Source: UBA4802 sp964509195 (GTDB lineage: Bacteria > Spirochaetota > UBA4802 > UB4802). Taken from it: a DNA stretch of 64,000 nucleotides. The position numbers were made by a program, and so were the translations under genes. The notes beneath the pieces were generated by a model, which was given only the letters and a program-made list of their open reading frames with translations, did not search any database and had not been told where the DNA came from. Position 1 is the first letter of the stretch; each line of letters begins with the position of its first letter. The stretch spans positions 1-64,000 of the forward strand of contig CAZDWJ010000010.1 of assembly GCA_964509195.1 (NCBI GenBank). The letters are read 5' to 3'. Below are positions 56,226-64,000 of this stretch, piece after piece.

Positions 56226-56243
56226 TTACATTATGCAATGTAA
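56226..56243. promoter_or_regulatory. Operator-like palindrome
   Basis: TTACATT-ATGC-AATGTAA is an 18-bp perfect palindrome in the intergenic region, 37 bp before the 3D-domain gene and about 240 bp from the divergent coiled-coil gene. It may be a repressor or activator site. Confidence 0.4.
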
Positions 56244-56279
56244 TATACAGTAAAAATTGTATAGATTGGTAAAAAGAGT

Positions 56280-56792
56280 ATGAAAAGAGTAATTCTGTGC
56301 GCAGTAGTATTATTCACGTTAGGCTTACTTGCTTTTGCATATCAGGATTTATTACCCGGGAATAATCTAATTGTGGGGCTATCGCACACAAAAAAAATAT
56401 ATTACCCCGCTACATGGAAAATAACCGCGTATTGCCCTGGCAGGTGCTGTAATACCCGATACACAAAGACAAGCGTTGAAGATTTTACTGATTGTACAGC
56501 AGTTGGAGGGTTGACATTATCTGGTTTGCTTGAGCATGGAATTCATGTTGCAGCTGTTGACCCAGCAATTATTCCTTTAGGTTCAATCATAAAATATAAC
56601 AATACATATTACGTTGCACTTGATACAGGCAGCGCCATTAAGGGGTTCACGCTTGATATATTGATGCCACAACATGCACAGGCGCATGATTTTGGTGTTC
56701 AGTATTCTCAGGATGTAGAAATCTTTATTCCGGAAAATCCCAGAGAAGTTATTGCATCATTACGGGATAAAACCGGGATCAGAAAACCCTGA
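56280..56792 (+). CDS. 3D-domain exported protein
   Basis: A 170-residue protein. Residues 1-20 are a signal/anchor helix. The 3D (double-psi barrel) domain follows: WKITAYCPGRCCN, TAVGGLTLSGLL, VAAVDPAIIPLGSIIK and VALDTGSAIKGFTLDILM, with the three conserved aspartates at VDP, LDTG and LDILM. The fold is shared with MltA, RpfB-like and YabE/SpoIID-type murein enzymes, so it probably acts on cell-wall glycan or as an accessory. Four Cys residues around CCNTRY are unusual. It overlaps the convergent NptA-like gene by 14 bp. Confidence 0.8.
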   Translation: MKRVILCAVVLFTLGLLAFAYQDLLPGNNLIVGLSHTKKIYYPATWKITAYCPGRCCNTRYTKTSVEDFTDCTAVGGLTLSGLLEHGIHVAAVDPAIIPLGSIIKYNNTYYVALDTGSAIKGFTLDILMPQHAQAHDFGVQYSQDVEIFIPENPREVIASLRDKTGIRKP

Positions 56793-58470
56793 CCCCGGAG
56801 ATGCTTTCAGCCACATTGAATGCATGGTCGCCAATTTTTTCAAATTTTGACAGCATATCAATAAAAATTAAGCCTGCGTTGACATCACATACTCCTTCAT
56901 TTAATCGATTCACATGACCTTTACGTAGTTCACTCCTGAGTTCATCAATTCTATCTTCTAAGAATTTTGAATCAGCCATGATATCCTTGTTGCGTATGGT
57001 AATATTGTCATTTACCAATACAAGAAATTCACGCACCTTTGATGCAATTTCATTTATACCTTTGACTGCTTCATCTGAAAATTCAATGCCCTGTTCATAC
57101 TTTCTGCGTATCAGTTTAAGCAGTGATTCGCAGTTGTCACCCATACGTTCTAATTCATTGACGGTATGCAGAAGCGATGAAACCTCTTCGCTCTGTTCGT
57201 ACGATATATTATTCTGTAATATGTTAACCAGGAAATTTGAGATTTCTTTTTCAAGGTGGTCAGTGAGATTTTCAAGCTTTATTATCTGTTCAACCTGTGT
57301 ACCTAATTTTTCCTTTGGGTGATGGAATACATCCATTACCATGTCAAACATTTCAAGGACAATGCCGCACATGCGTTTGATTTCAAGGCGTGCCTGGTTT
57401 ATGTTAATCGTAGGTGTAGCAACAAGTGCAGTGGTGATATATTTTAAATGAAATTCATCTTTTTCGCCTTCAGGTTTTGGTGCAAGCTTCATAGAAAGGT
57501 TTGCAAGTACACTAACAAATGGCAAAAAGACAATAGTATTGATAACATTAAAACAGGTATGGAATGCTGCCATGTGGTCTGCTATTACTTTTGATCTTAC
57601 TGCTAAGATATCAGAGTAAGGATTACCGGGTACAAGCCAGTCAACAAATGGCACAAAAAATTTATGGAAGATAAATATAATCCAGATTACACCAATGAAA
57701 TTAAATAGAAAGTGCGCACGTGCAGCCTGCTTTGCCTCTGTGGAAGCTCCAATTGCAGCAATGTTTGCAGTGATAGTTGTTCCGATATTTTCGCCCAAGA
57801 TAAATGCGCATGCAGTGGGAAAATCAATGAGGCCGTTGACTGCCAGCGTCATGGTCATGGCAACAGTTGCACTTGATGATTGTACAATCATGGTGACAAT
57901 CGTGCCAATAGCTACCACAATCAATGTTGAAGGTATGTCGGTTGCACTGTAACGGGACATGATGCTTAATATTGCTTTAGAATTGCGAAGATCTTTGACG
58001 GCATTACTCATAATATCAAGCCCAAAGAAAAGCACGCCAAAACCAAGTAATACTTCACCGTAATACCGTACCTTTTCATTAGAGATAAAGCGAATGAAAA
58101 AGCCTATGCCAATACAGGGGAGAGCTACAGCAGTAATCTTGACCTTAAATCCAATCAATGCAACTAGCCAGCCAGTAACAGTGGTTCCGATATTGGCTCC
58201 GTATATTATTCCAATTGACTGATGTAATGTTAAAAGCCCAGCACTTACAAAGCTTACCAGCATTACAGTGGTAGCACTTGATGACTGGATTATGGAGGTG
58301 ATAAAGAGCCCTGTAAAGACGCCTTTGATGCGGTTATTACTTACTTTCCATAAAATACCTTTTAGCCTATCACCTGCTGCCTGCTGCAGGGATTCGCTCA
58401 TGATTTTCATTCCAAAAAGGAATAATCCCAATCCGCCAAAGATAGTAATAGTTATCGAAAAACCATTCAT
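56779..58470 (-). CDS. Na+/phosphate cotransporter with PhoU-like domain
   Basis: A 563-residue membrane transporter of the NptA/PiT-unrelated Na/Pi cotransporter II family. Two inverted copies carry the QSSSATT and QSSSATV motifs, with GANIGTTVT and GENIGTTIT. The C-terminal 200 residues are a PhoU-like helical bundle (LLHTVNELERMGDNCESLL). GAGG precedes ATG 58470. It is 53 bp downstream of the large TPR membrane protein and overlaps the 3D-domain gene tail-to-tail by 14 bp. Confidence 0.93.
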   Translation of the reverse strand: MNGFSITITIFGGLGLFLFGMKIMSESLQQAAGDRLKGILWKVSNNRIKGVFTGLFITSIIQSSSATTVMLVSFVSAGLLTLHQSIGIIYGANIGTTVTGWLVALIGFKVKITAVALPCIGIGFFIRFISNEKVRYYGEVLLGFGVLFFGLDIMSNAVKDLRNSKAILSIMSRYSATDIPSTLIVVAIGTIVTMIVQSSSATVAMTMTLAVNGLIDFPTACAFILGENIGTTITANIAAIGASTEAKQAARAHFLFNFIGVIWIIFIFHKFFVPFVDWLVPGNPYSDILAVRSKVIADHMAAFHTCFNVINTIVFLPFVSVLANLSMKLAPKPEGEKDEFHLKYITTALVATPTININQARLEIKRMCGIVLEMFDMVMDVFHHPKEKLGTQVEQIIKLENLTDHLEKEISNFLVNILQNNISYEQSEEVSSLLHTVNELERMGDNCESLLKLIRRKYEQGIEFSDEAVKGINEIASKVREFLVLVNDNITIRNKDIMADSKFLEDRIDELRSELRKGHVNRLNEGVCDVNAGLIFIDMLSKFEKIGDHAFNVAESISGVRVF

Positions 58471-58523
58471 AGTTCATAACCTCAATAATAATTGATAGCC
58501 ATATATAATTACAAAGCTTGATC

Positions 58524-61478
58524 CTATCGTGGCACATTAATCTTGTTTTCATCTTTTATTTCGTTGTCTTTAAGCCGTACATCATATGCCGACTGATTGA
58601 TAGGTAAAGGGAAACTTTCGCCCTTTTCTTCCTCAAGTTGATTTGTACGGGGGTCAGTATTCTGATTTGCAGGCTCTTCCTTTTTGCCGGAGAAGCGCTC
58701 TAAGCTTGATTGTATGGAAGGGTCATTGGGGTCAAGCAGTTTTGCTTTTTCATAAAAACGCTTAGCTTCCTCAAGATTCTTAAGTGATTCATAACACAGA
58801 CCAATGTTGAAAAACAATGAAGCAGTTGCCATATTCATCTGATGTGCCTGCAGCAAATAGTTCAGCGCTTCAGCGTATTTACCCTGTGATACTAACAGGA
58901 TGCCAAGCTGGTACAGAACTTCGGGATTATTAGGATTCATCCGCATTGCATTGTTAAGATATTTGAATGCATTCTCCATGTTCTGTATGGTGGCGCTGAT
59001 GATGCCAATGCGATAATTTGCAGTAAAGTTGTTAGGATTGACAGCAAGCATGGCAGAATACAATGATATGGCTTTATCCCATTGTTTTTCTTTTTCGTAC
59101 AGCAGTGCAATGTTTTCATAAAGCTTTTCTTTATAGGCAATTATATTAGTAATATATTGCCGCAGGGCTGGTGTGTATTCGCCTGCACGACGCAATTCCA
59201 TGAGTACCTGCATCTCACGTTCATATTGTTCCAGCAACCCATAATATTCGGACTGCTTTAAAAGCCCGTTTATCCTCTTTGCATAGAACATGCGCAGTTG
59301 CAACGTATTTGGCCAGTATGTAGTTTTATTGGCAAATTCTGTAACGGTATCATTGGTATTGATAACAGTGTCAATAAAACTGTTCTGATGCAGTGATGTG
59401 TCTGGTTTTTCAAAGTGTAGTAAGACATTATGTTTTGTCGCTTCATTAGATAGTATAGACTGTACTGACGGGTATATTATATAGGATAACGCATGTTCGG
59501 CATTGACAAAAATGTTTGCAACCTGTGTTGTCTGAATAAGGTTTTCAAGCTTTTGAATTTCAGTTTGGCCAATACTAAATCCATTGGGCCTGTTTGTTGC
59601 ACCAATGAGCATATGATTGCCCGATATAGCAATCAATGTATGGGAAAAATGTTTTTGCAAAGCTTCTGTAAGGCTGCGTAAATGGCGTGGGGCTAAATGT
59701 GTCACATCAACTATCATAAAGTAATAATCATCAACGTGGTTTTTAATGTTGCTGATATATGTTTCAGTAAAGCGGAAAGCATACATAGAGTGGTCAAATA
59801 TGTTGGGAATATCAATTATAGTTCCTTTTTTGCCAGATAATCCACGAAGAATATCACTGTGAACAGTAGCATACTGTTCCACGCCTGTTATTGTTGGTTT
59901 TTTATAATCAACAATGCGGTCAGGTATATAATCAATAATAATAGGAGAAGGTAATATACTAAAAAGGTTGTTTGTAAAAAATTTGTGATAGCCATCTATA
60001 ATAATTGTATGCCCGGAACCGGGAAAAATACCAGATAGCACAACAGCCCGTTTCATATCTCGTGCAAAATGATCAGTAAGCGAACAGGCTGGTATTCCCT
60101 GGATGTATGCAGTAGCAGGTTGGGTAATATATGATGCATTAAAATTTGCCATTGCTACTGTGTCATAGCCACTGCAGTAGCTGTTGACCAGTGTATTTGA
60201 AAAGGGTAATTTGAAATAGATATGTGTAAAAATAACAGCTGGAATAAATAATAAACTTATAACAAAATACAGTATAGATGATACAGAACGCTTGGTATTT
60301 TGCAAAAGATACATGCCGGGGAAGATGATGGTGATAATAGCCAGCATATAGATGAGTATAAAAAACCACAGGTAGGTTAATTCAATCCATACAAATGCAA
60401 TAATTATTGGTATTGGTATAACAAATAAAGAAAAAAGCAATATAGTATATCGTGACTGATGATTATATTTTTGTACAATCTGCCGCAGTGAAGTACCAAA
60501 TGTGAGTCCAGCAAATACGCTGAAAGGGGCAGCTGCAATGATACTGGTGTAATAAGGTATATTATTACTGTGACTTGCAATAATAAAACCCAGAAAAAGG
60601 AATGGATACAGCATTTCGCCGTAAATAAAGACAGTATTATGTGTTTTTATAAATCGTGAAGCGATAGCTCCTATAATAAAGCTTACAGTGATTGCAATCA
60701 GCGAATAAAGTATGATATGTAAAAATAGCCCATGTCGGGCAACAATACTTATGAGTATGAGCATGATAAATATAACTATAAATGAAACATTGCAATAGGT
60801 AAAAAGAATATCATCACGTGAGGCAGTTGAAGTTTCTTCAGTAAATCCCCGTGAGATAATTGCAGGTGGGCAAAATGGGAGTGAAAGAAATACGGTGAGC
60901 ACAAGAGATACTATAGGTAAAAGAGCATACAGAAAGATATAATCGGGATAATAGTATATGAAAAATCCAAACCCTGAAGAAATAATAAAGGACAAAATGG
61001 CAATAAATATCGCTATAATTGCTGGGTTTTTATTGTCAATATAATCGCCGCTTGTCGTTTTCAGATAATATGAAGCTTTGATGCCTGTTCCGTAATACAT
61101 AATAAAGATTGCCGTATATACCAGCCAGCAATATTTTTGGAGCATAATCATGTATACGTTTAGGATACTATGTAACAGGAATGTGCCTATTACAGGAACT
61201 ATCGCCAGAAATAAAACCATTACTTCCTGTATTATGATAATAATTTTGTGGTTTTTTAATTTCTTCAACAATTGGTTGCCGGTAATTATACCAGCAAGCA
61301 ATCCTGAAAATGCAAGGGTAAGGATATATTTCCAAACTGGTGAATAAAAGGTCAAAGATGCCAGGTTGAGAATAGTAATAATAGTAAAAATAACAGGTGT
61401 GGCAATTGAGAAAAATGCTGAAAGTAATATAAGCCGCCGCTGTGTTATACTGGAATAGTTAAATTCTTTTATATTCAT
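58524..61478 (-). CDS. Large multi-pass membrane protein with spermidine synthase-like middle and TPR tail
   Basis: A 984-residue protein. Residues 15-430 contain roughly 12 or more transmembrane helices. The soluble part (about 450-680) includes VVLSGIFPGSGHTIIIDGYH and a YYFMIVDVTHLAPRHLRSLTE segment that looks like a degenerate spermidine synthase or methyltransferase fold, as in membrane-fused spermine synthase relatives; the acid residues of the canonical active site are unclear. Residues 765-910 form four TPR repeats (e.g. WDKAISLYSAMLAVNPNN, NAFKYLNNAMRMNPNNPEVLY). It precedes the NptA-like gene by 53 bp. The function is unknown. Confidence 0.7.
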   Translation of the reverse strand: MNIKEFNYSSITQRRLILLSAFFSIATPVIFTIITILNLASLTFYSPVWKYILTLAFSGLLAGIITGNQLLKKLKNHKIIIIIQEVMVLFLAIVPVIGTFLLHSILNVYMIMLQKYCWLVYTAIFIMYYGTGIKASYYLKTTSGDYIDNKNPAIIAIFIAILSFIISSGFGFFIYYYPDYIFLYALLPIVSLVLTVFLSLPFCPPAIISRGFTEETSTASRDDILFTYCNVSFIVIFIMLILISIVARHGLFLHIILYSLIAITVSFIIGAIASRFIKTHNTVFIYGEMLYPFLFLGFIIASHSNNIPYYTSIIAAAPFSVFAGLTFGTSLRQIVQKYNHQSRYTILLFSLFVIPIPIIIAFVWIELTYLWFFILIYMLAIITIIFPGMYLLQNTKRSVSSILYFVISLLFIPAVIFTHIYFKLPFSNTLVNSYCSGYDTVAMANFNASYITQPATAYIQGIPACSLTDHFARDMKRAVVLSGIFPGSGHTIIIDGYHKFFTNNLFSILPSPIIIDYIPDRIVDYKKPTITGVEQYATVHSDILRGLSGKKGTIIDIPNIFDHSMYAFRFTETYISNIKNHVDDYYFMIVDVTHLAPRHLRSLTEALQKHFSHTLIAISGNHMLIGATNRPNGFSIGQTEIQKLENLIQTTQVANIFVNAEHALSYIIYPSVQSILSNEATKHNVLLHFEKPDTSLHQNSFIDTVINTNDTVTEFANKTTYWPNTLQLRMFYAKRINGLLKQSEYYGLLEQYEREMQVLMELRRAGEYTPALRQYITNIIAYKEKLYENIALLYEKEKQWDKAISLYSAMLAVNPNNFTANYRIGIISATIQNMENAFKYLNNAMRMNPNNPEVLYQLGILLVSQGKYAEALNYLLQAHQMNMATASLFFNIGLCYESLKNLEEAKRFYEKAKLLDPNDPSIQSSLERFSGKKEEPANQNTDPRTNQLEEEKGESFPLPINQSAYDVRLKDNEIKDENKINVPR

Positions 61479-61815
61479 TGATTTACGTAGTATACCTTAA
61501 ATAAAAAATGGAAAAATTAATGGATTTTTATGCCGTATTATACGTAAGTGATAAAAATGACAAGAATTTTTCATGATTAAATAATGACGCAATTAAGGAA
61601 TAGCACATACTGCCAGCTGGCGGCAGAAGGATACTATTATCAAATATTTGTCGATAATAATTTATTCAGGAGTTATTAATAATTAAATAATTATAATAAT
61701 TATTAAGATTTTTTCGTTATTTTACCGTAAATTATATATAGAAGCTTTTGGACTTTTTTTGTTGCAGTAATTTATTTATTTTGTTATATATGTAACAGTA
61801 TTGGATGGAGCGTAT
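61479..61815. other. Divergent intergenic region, 337 bp
   Basis: AT-rich. A GC island around 61610-61626 holds the palindrome GCCAGCTGGC (61612-61621) inside CTGCC...GGCAG. It could be a hairpin of either flanking transcript. No gene or RNA seen. Confidence 0.4.
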
Positions 61816-62136
61816 ATGCACTCTAATAATGCTTTTGAATATATACCTGAAGATAATCTTGTGGTGCTATTTGTATTAATGCTCTGTACTGCAGGGTTAT
61901 ACTATTTCTGGTGGATTGCCCGCGTGAGCCGTATCTTTTATGACAGTCCTGTAACCAATATCCTGCTTACCATTCTCACTTCCGGATTATGGCTTATCTA
62001 TCTTACCATTAAATATATGCAAAAATCCGAAATGCTAAATGGAAGGCAGATGCCCTGGTATATGGTATTGTTTTTACCCATAGGCTTTTTAATAATTCAG
62101 CATAATATTAATGAGCGGTATTTCACCAGTCAATAA
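61816..62136 (+). CDS. Small membrane protein, DUF4234-like
   Basis: A 106-residue protein from ATG 61816, with GGAG before it. Two or three transmembrane helices include LYYFWWIARVSRIFYD and LLTILTSGLWLIYLTIKY, similar in pattern to DUF4234 domain proteins. It lies 17 bp before the zinc-ribbon/DUF4389 gene and is probably co-transcribed. Function unknown. Confidence 0.7.
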   Translation: MHSNNAFEYIPEDNLVVLFVLMLCTAGLYYFWWIARVSRIFYDSPVTNILLTILTSGLWLIYLTIKYMQKSEMLNGRQMPWYMVLFLPIGFLIIQHNINERYFTSQ

Positions 62137-62153
62137 ACCATCAGGAGCCATAC

Positions 62154-63860
62154 ATGATTGTACGATGCACCGATTGCAATGCAGCCTATCAAGTTGATGA
62201 TGAAAAGGTAGAAAACAAGCGTTTTGCGTTCACTTGCCCAAAATGCAAGGCTCATGTTGTTATTGATAATCGTATGGAAATAGCGCAGGACAGAAGTTTT
62301 GATGAAATGCTTGTGGCACAAGCTGTAGAAGAAAGACCAAAAAAGCATACACACGCTGATGAATCATTTGAAGATATAGTGCAGGAAGAACCATTTGAAG
62401 AACATGCTGCAAAAGATATTTCTAAAACTGGAGAAGATTTACTTGCTGATATTGAATCGTATGATGCCCCTAAAGGTAAAAAAGGCAAAATAAAAGATGA
62501 ATTTGAGCCAATTGAAAGCGAAACAATAGACCTTTCGGATTTTTCAAGCGAGGAATTAAAAGGTGCCACTGAAGAAATGATCCTTCCAGAAGAAGGCCTT
62601 GACACAGGGTTATTAATGGAAGGGGATATCAAATCTGATGAAATTTTCTCAAAAGAAAAGGATGTTGATGAAAGCATAACTATTGATTTAGACACATTAG
62701 ATATACCTCTGGATGAGTCCACGGTAATTGAAGAAGCAGAAATGCCCCTTGAGCCATCAGTGCTTGAAAAAGAAGAATTGCCAGTGGAAGATATTGCCTT
62801 TGATGATATATTGGTGTCAGAAGAAGAAATCCCGCAAAAACCAAAAGCAAAAAAAGCACCCGAAAAAGAACCAATAGATGACATTACCCTGGATCTTGAT
62901 TCACTTGACATTCAGTTAGAAGAACATGGGGAAGTATTGCCCGGTGAACAGATTATAGAAGAAGATGAAAAGCTTACTTTAGAAGATGCTGGTTTGACCA
63001 TAGATGAGCTCATAGAAGAAGAGCAAAAGAAGCCAGTGGAAGAGGAAGAGGACTTAAAACTTTCCCTTGATGAAATTGAACCAGGGCTTACAGTTGATGA
63101 TCTGCATAAAGAGTTAACCGAATCAGAAATTGAAAACTTAATGCTACAGGACATTGAATTGCCCGAAGTGGATCTTGACAAGTTTGAGATGCAAGAAACA
63201 GAAATTGAAAAATATGCCCCAGAAGAATTTGAATATGCAGAAAAAGAAACTGTAGATTCGGTGCCTGTAGGTTTTGTTAATTTAACAGTTGATTATGCAT
63301 TGTCGTATTCACGTGTTGGCGCTATATTGCGGCTTCTGGGAATCTATGTGGTGTCACTGCTGCCTCATTTTATTGTTAGTACAATCTATAGTATTGTGTC
63401 ATCGATAGTTGGCTTTTTTAACTGGTGTGTGGTGCTGTTCACAGGACAATTTATTGATGATTTTGCCGACATGCAGCAAAATACATTGCGGTATTATATG
63501 GCTATCATAGCGTATGCAGGGCAGATAATCGAAGACAGGCCTGTATATGCAGGAAGACCAAAAGTTGAACACAGCCTGCAGCTTGACATTGTATATCCTT
63601 CAGAACCTTCACGATTGTTGGCTTTCTTACGGCTTACAGGGATAGGCATACTCATAGCAGCATTGCCGCATCTGTTACTTGTTGTGGTGCTAACACTTGG
63701 GATGCTTATCCTTATCCCTGTTGGTCTTATCTGTATAATTGCAACCAAACGCTGGCCTTCTCTGCTGTTTGATTTTATGTACCGTTATTTACGCTACTAT
63801 GCACGCGTTAGTGCATATGTCATAGGATTGGTGGACAAATATCCTTCATTCATTTTTTGA
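62154..63860 (+). CDS. Zinc-ribbon, acidic-linker, DUF4389 membrane protein
   Basis: A 568-residue protein. The first 40 residues are a MJ0042-type zinc ribbon (RCTDCNAAYQVDDEKV ... FTCPKCKAH) with two CxxC pairs. Residues 60-370 are a highly acidic, low-complexity linker rich in Glu, Asp, Ser and Leu. The C-terminal 190 residues hold two DUF4389-like halves: FFNWCVVLFTGQF with LRYYMAIIAYAGQI, and WPSLLFDFMYRYLRYYARVSAY with VDKYPSF. AGGAG precedes ATG 62154. Membrane sensor or regulator is a guess. Its partner is the DUF4234-like protein upstream. Confidence 0.8.
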   Translation: MIVRCTDCNAAYQVDDEKVENKRFAFTCPKCKAHVVIDNRMEIAQDRSFDEMLVAQAVEERPKKHTHADESFEDIVQEEPFEEHAAKDISKTGEDLLADIESYDAPKGKKGKIKDEFEPIESETIDLSDFSSEELKGATEEMILPEEGLDTGLLMEGDIKSDEIFSKEKDVDESITIDLDTLDIPLDESTVIEEAEMPLEPSVLEKEELPVEDIAFDDILVSEEEIPQKPKAKKAPEKEPIDDITLDLDSLDIQLEEHGEVLPGEQIIEEDEKLTLEDAGLTIDELIEEEQKKPVEEEEDLKLSLDEIEPGLTVDDLHKELTESEIENLMLQDIELPEVDLDKFEMQETEIEKYAPEEFEYAEKETVDSVPVGFVNLTVDYALSYSRVGAILRLLGIYVVSLLPHFIVSTIYSIVSSIVGFFNWCVVLFTGQFIDDFADMQQNTLRYYMAIIAYAGQIIEDRPVYAGRPKVEHSLQLDIVYPSEPSRLLAFLRLTGIGILIAALPHLLLVVVLTLGMLILIPVGLICIIATKRWPSLLFDFMYRYLRYYARVSAYVIGLVDKYPSFIF

Positions 63861-63911
63861 TAGACAACCCGCTCAGCACCTCTTACAGTGCCTGTATATA
63901 CATAATGTTCT

Positions 63912-64000
63912 ATGGATATTCAATCTATCATACATGATATGTTTGCAAGCGGGATGTTGTCACGCTATATCCGCGATTTTGAGTATCGCTCCATTCAGGA
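63912..64000 (+). CDS. N-terminus of a DinG-like helicase (partial)
   Basis: ATG 63912 opens a frame running off the window end after 29 complete codons. It reads MDIQSIIHDMFASGMLSRYI then RDFEYRSIQ. The ...GxLSRxI...FEYRxxQ pattern is the usual first stretch of DinG-type XPD-family helicases (motif Q region). The rest is outside the window, so this is a weak call. Confidence 0.5.
   Translation, partial: MDIQSIIHDMFASGMLSRYIRDFEYRSIQ

Larger units (their letters stand above)
2647..61205. repeat. Dispersed iterated motif GCGATAGYT (HIP1/uptake-sequence-like)
   Basis: By eye I count 23 copies of the 9-mer GCGATAGYT on either strand. Plus orientation starts: 5957, 7855, 12202, 13664, 16973, 20540, 24101, 28047, 30806, 36775, 49903, 60661. 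Minus orientation (as ARCTATCGC, with the tenth base included where it matches): 6994, 14475, 15874, 20026, 21102, 26767, 33754, 37213, 46573, 48711, 61196. Six further GCGATAGY copies lack the T: 2647, 10430, 42326, 49395, 55368, 56378. Three copies are intergenic (5957, 14475, 20540). Degenerate forms such as GATAGCTC are also common. Confidence 0.8.

Noticed and set aside
5957..61205. The iterated motif as KOPS, Chi or terminator pairs
   Set aside because: Orientation is balanced (12:11), which does not fit KOPS or Chi, and no inverted pairs that form terminators were seen.

Overview
The window is an AT-rich bacterial chromosome segment from a diderm organism: it encodes lipoproteins, beta-barrel outer-membrane proteins, a SurA-like chaperone and a FadL-like porin. 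The best phylogenetic hints point to a spirochaete, probably an uncultured or deep lineage. They are a radical SAM/SPASM protein with the architecture of the spiro-SPASM family, a membrane-anchored giant coiled-coil protein like those annotated in spirochaetes, a LysM lipoprotein with a spirochaete-like layout, a 7TMR-DISM chemoreceptor, and citramalate synthase. The assignment is inference. No rRNA, tRNA, CRISPR array, intact insertion sequence or prophage was seen.

Layout. 1-6.5 kb (minus strand): a MoxR/RavA-type AAA+ ATPase with its vWA partner (cut by the window start), a PAS histidine-kinase homologue whose phospho-acceptor His is Tyr, a small membrane protein and adenylate kinase. 6.6-15 kb: ABM-fold protein, Fe-alcohol dehydrogenase, Dus, a 5'-nucleotidase-like surface enzyme, ComM, an EamA transporter that seems to start at ATC, and a small Cys protein behind a near-perfect sigma-54 promoter. 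14.9-19.3 kb: an orphan OppD-type ATPase operon with a metal-site-less phosphoesterase lipoprotein, and an acyl-CoA synthetase interrupted by TGA. 19.4-26.1 kb: YibE/F, nitroreductase, ArgB and a UDP-sugar pyrophosphorylase among several eroded genes (a SpoIIE-type phosphatase tail, a truncated outer-membrane protein duplicate, a broken GGDEF gene). 26.2-34 kb: aminotransferase, GlpX, LysM lipoprotein and beta-propeller protein, chemoreceptor. 34-44 kb: HNH protein, an aconitase interrupted by TAA, SpsG/SpsF-like sugar activation genes, an inserted repeat-bearing PD-(D/E)XK-like gene, then the tight set cimA-murI-surA-radical SAM. 44-64 kb: PAS/HATPase regulator, Nudix, an acyltransferase-hydrolase fusion, FadL-like porin, Lon, DedA, the coiled-coil protein, a 3D-domain protein, a Na/Pi symporter, a large membrane-TPR protein, zinc-ribbon/DUF4389 protein and the start of a DinG-like helicase.

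The most striking signal is not a gene. The 9-mer GCGATAGYT (often extended to GCGATAGYTC) occurs 23 times by eye, in both orientations and several reading frames, in genes and between them. Under one site is expected in 64 kb. It behaves like HIP1 of cyanobacteria or the DNA uptake sequences of Neisseria and Pasteurellaceae, and I know of no such element in spirochaetes.

Functional themes are envelope biogenesis and surface glycans (SurA-like, MurI, SpsF/SpsG, UDP-sugar pyrophosphorylase, FadL-like porin), signalling (PAS kinases, chemoreceptor, RsbW-like ATPase), protein quality control (Lon, MoxR/vWA) and core metabolism (Adk, GlpX, Acn, ArgB, CimA).
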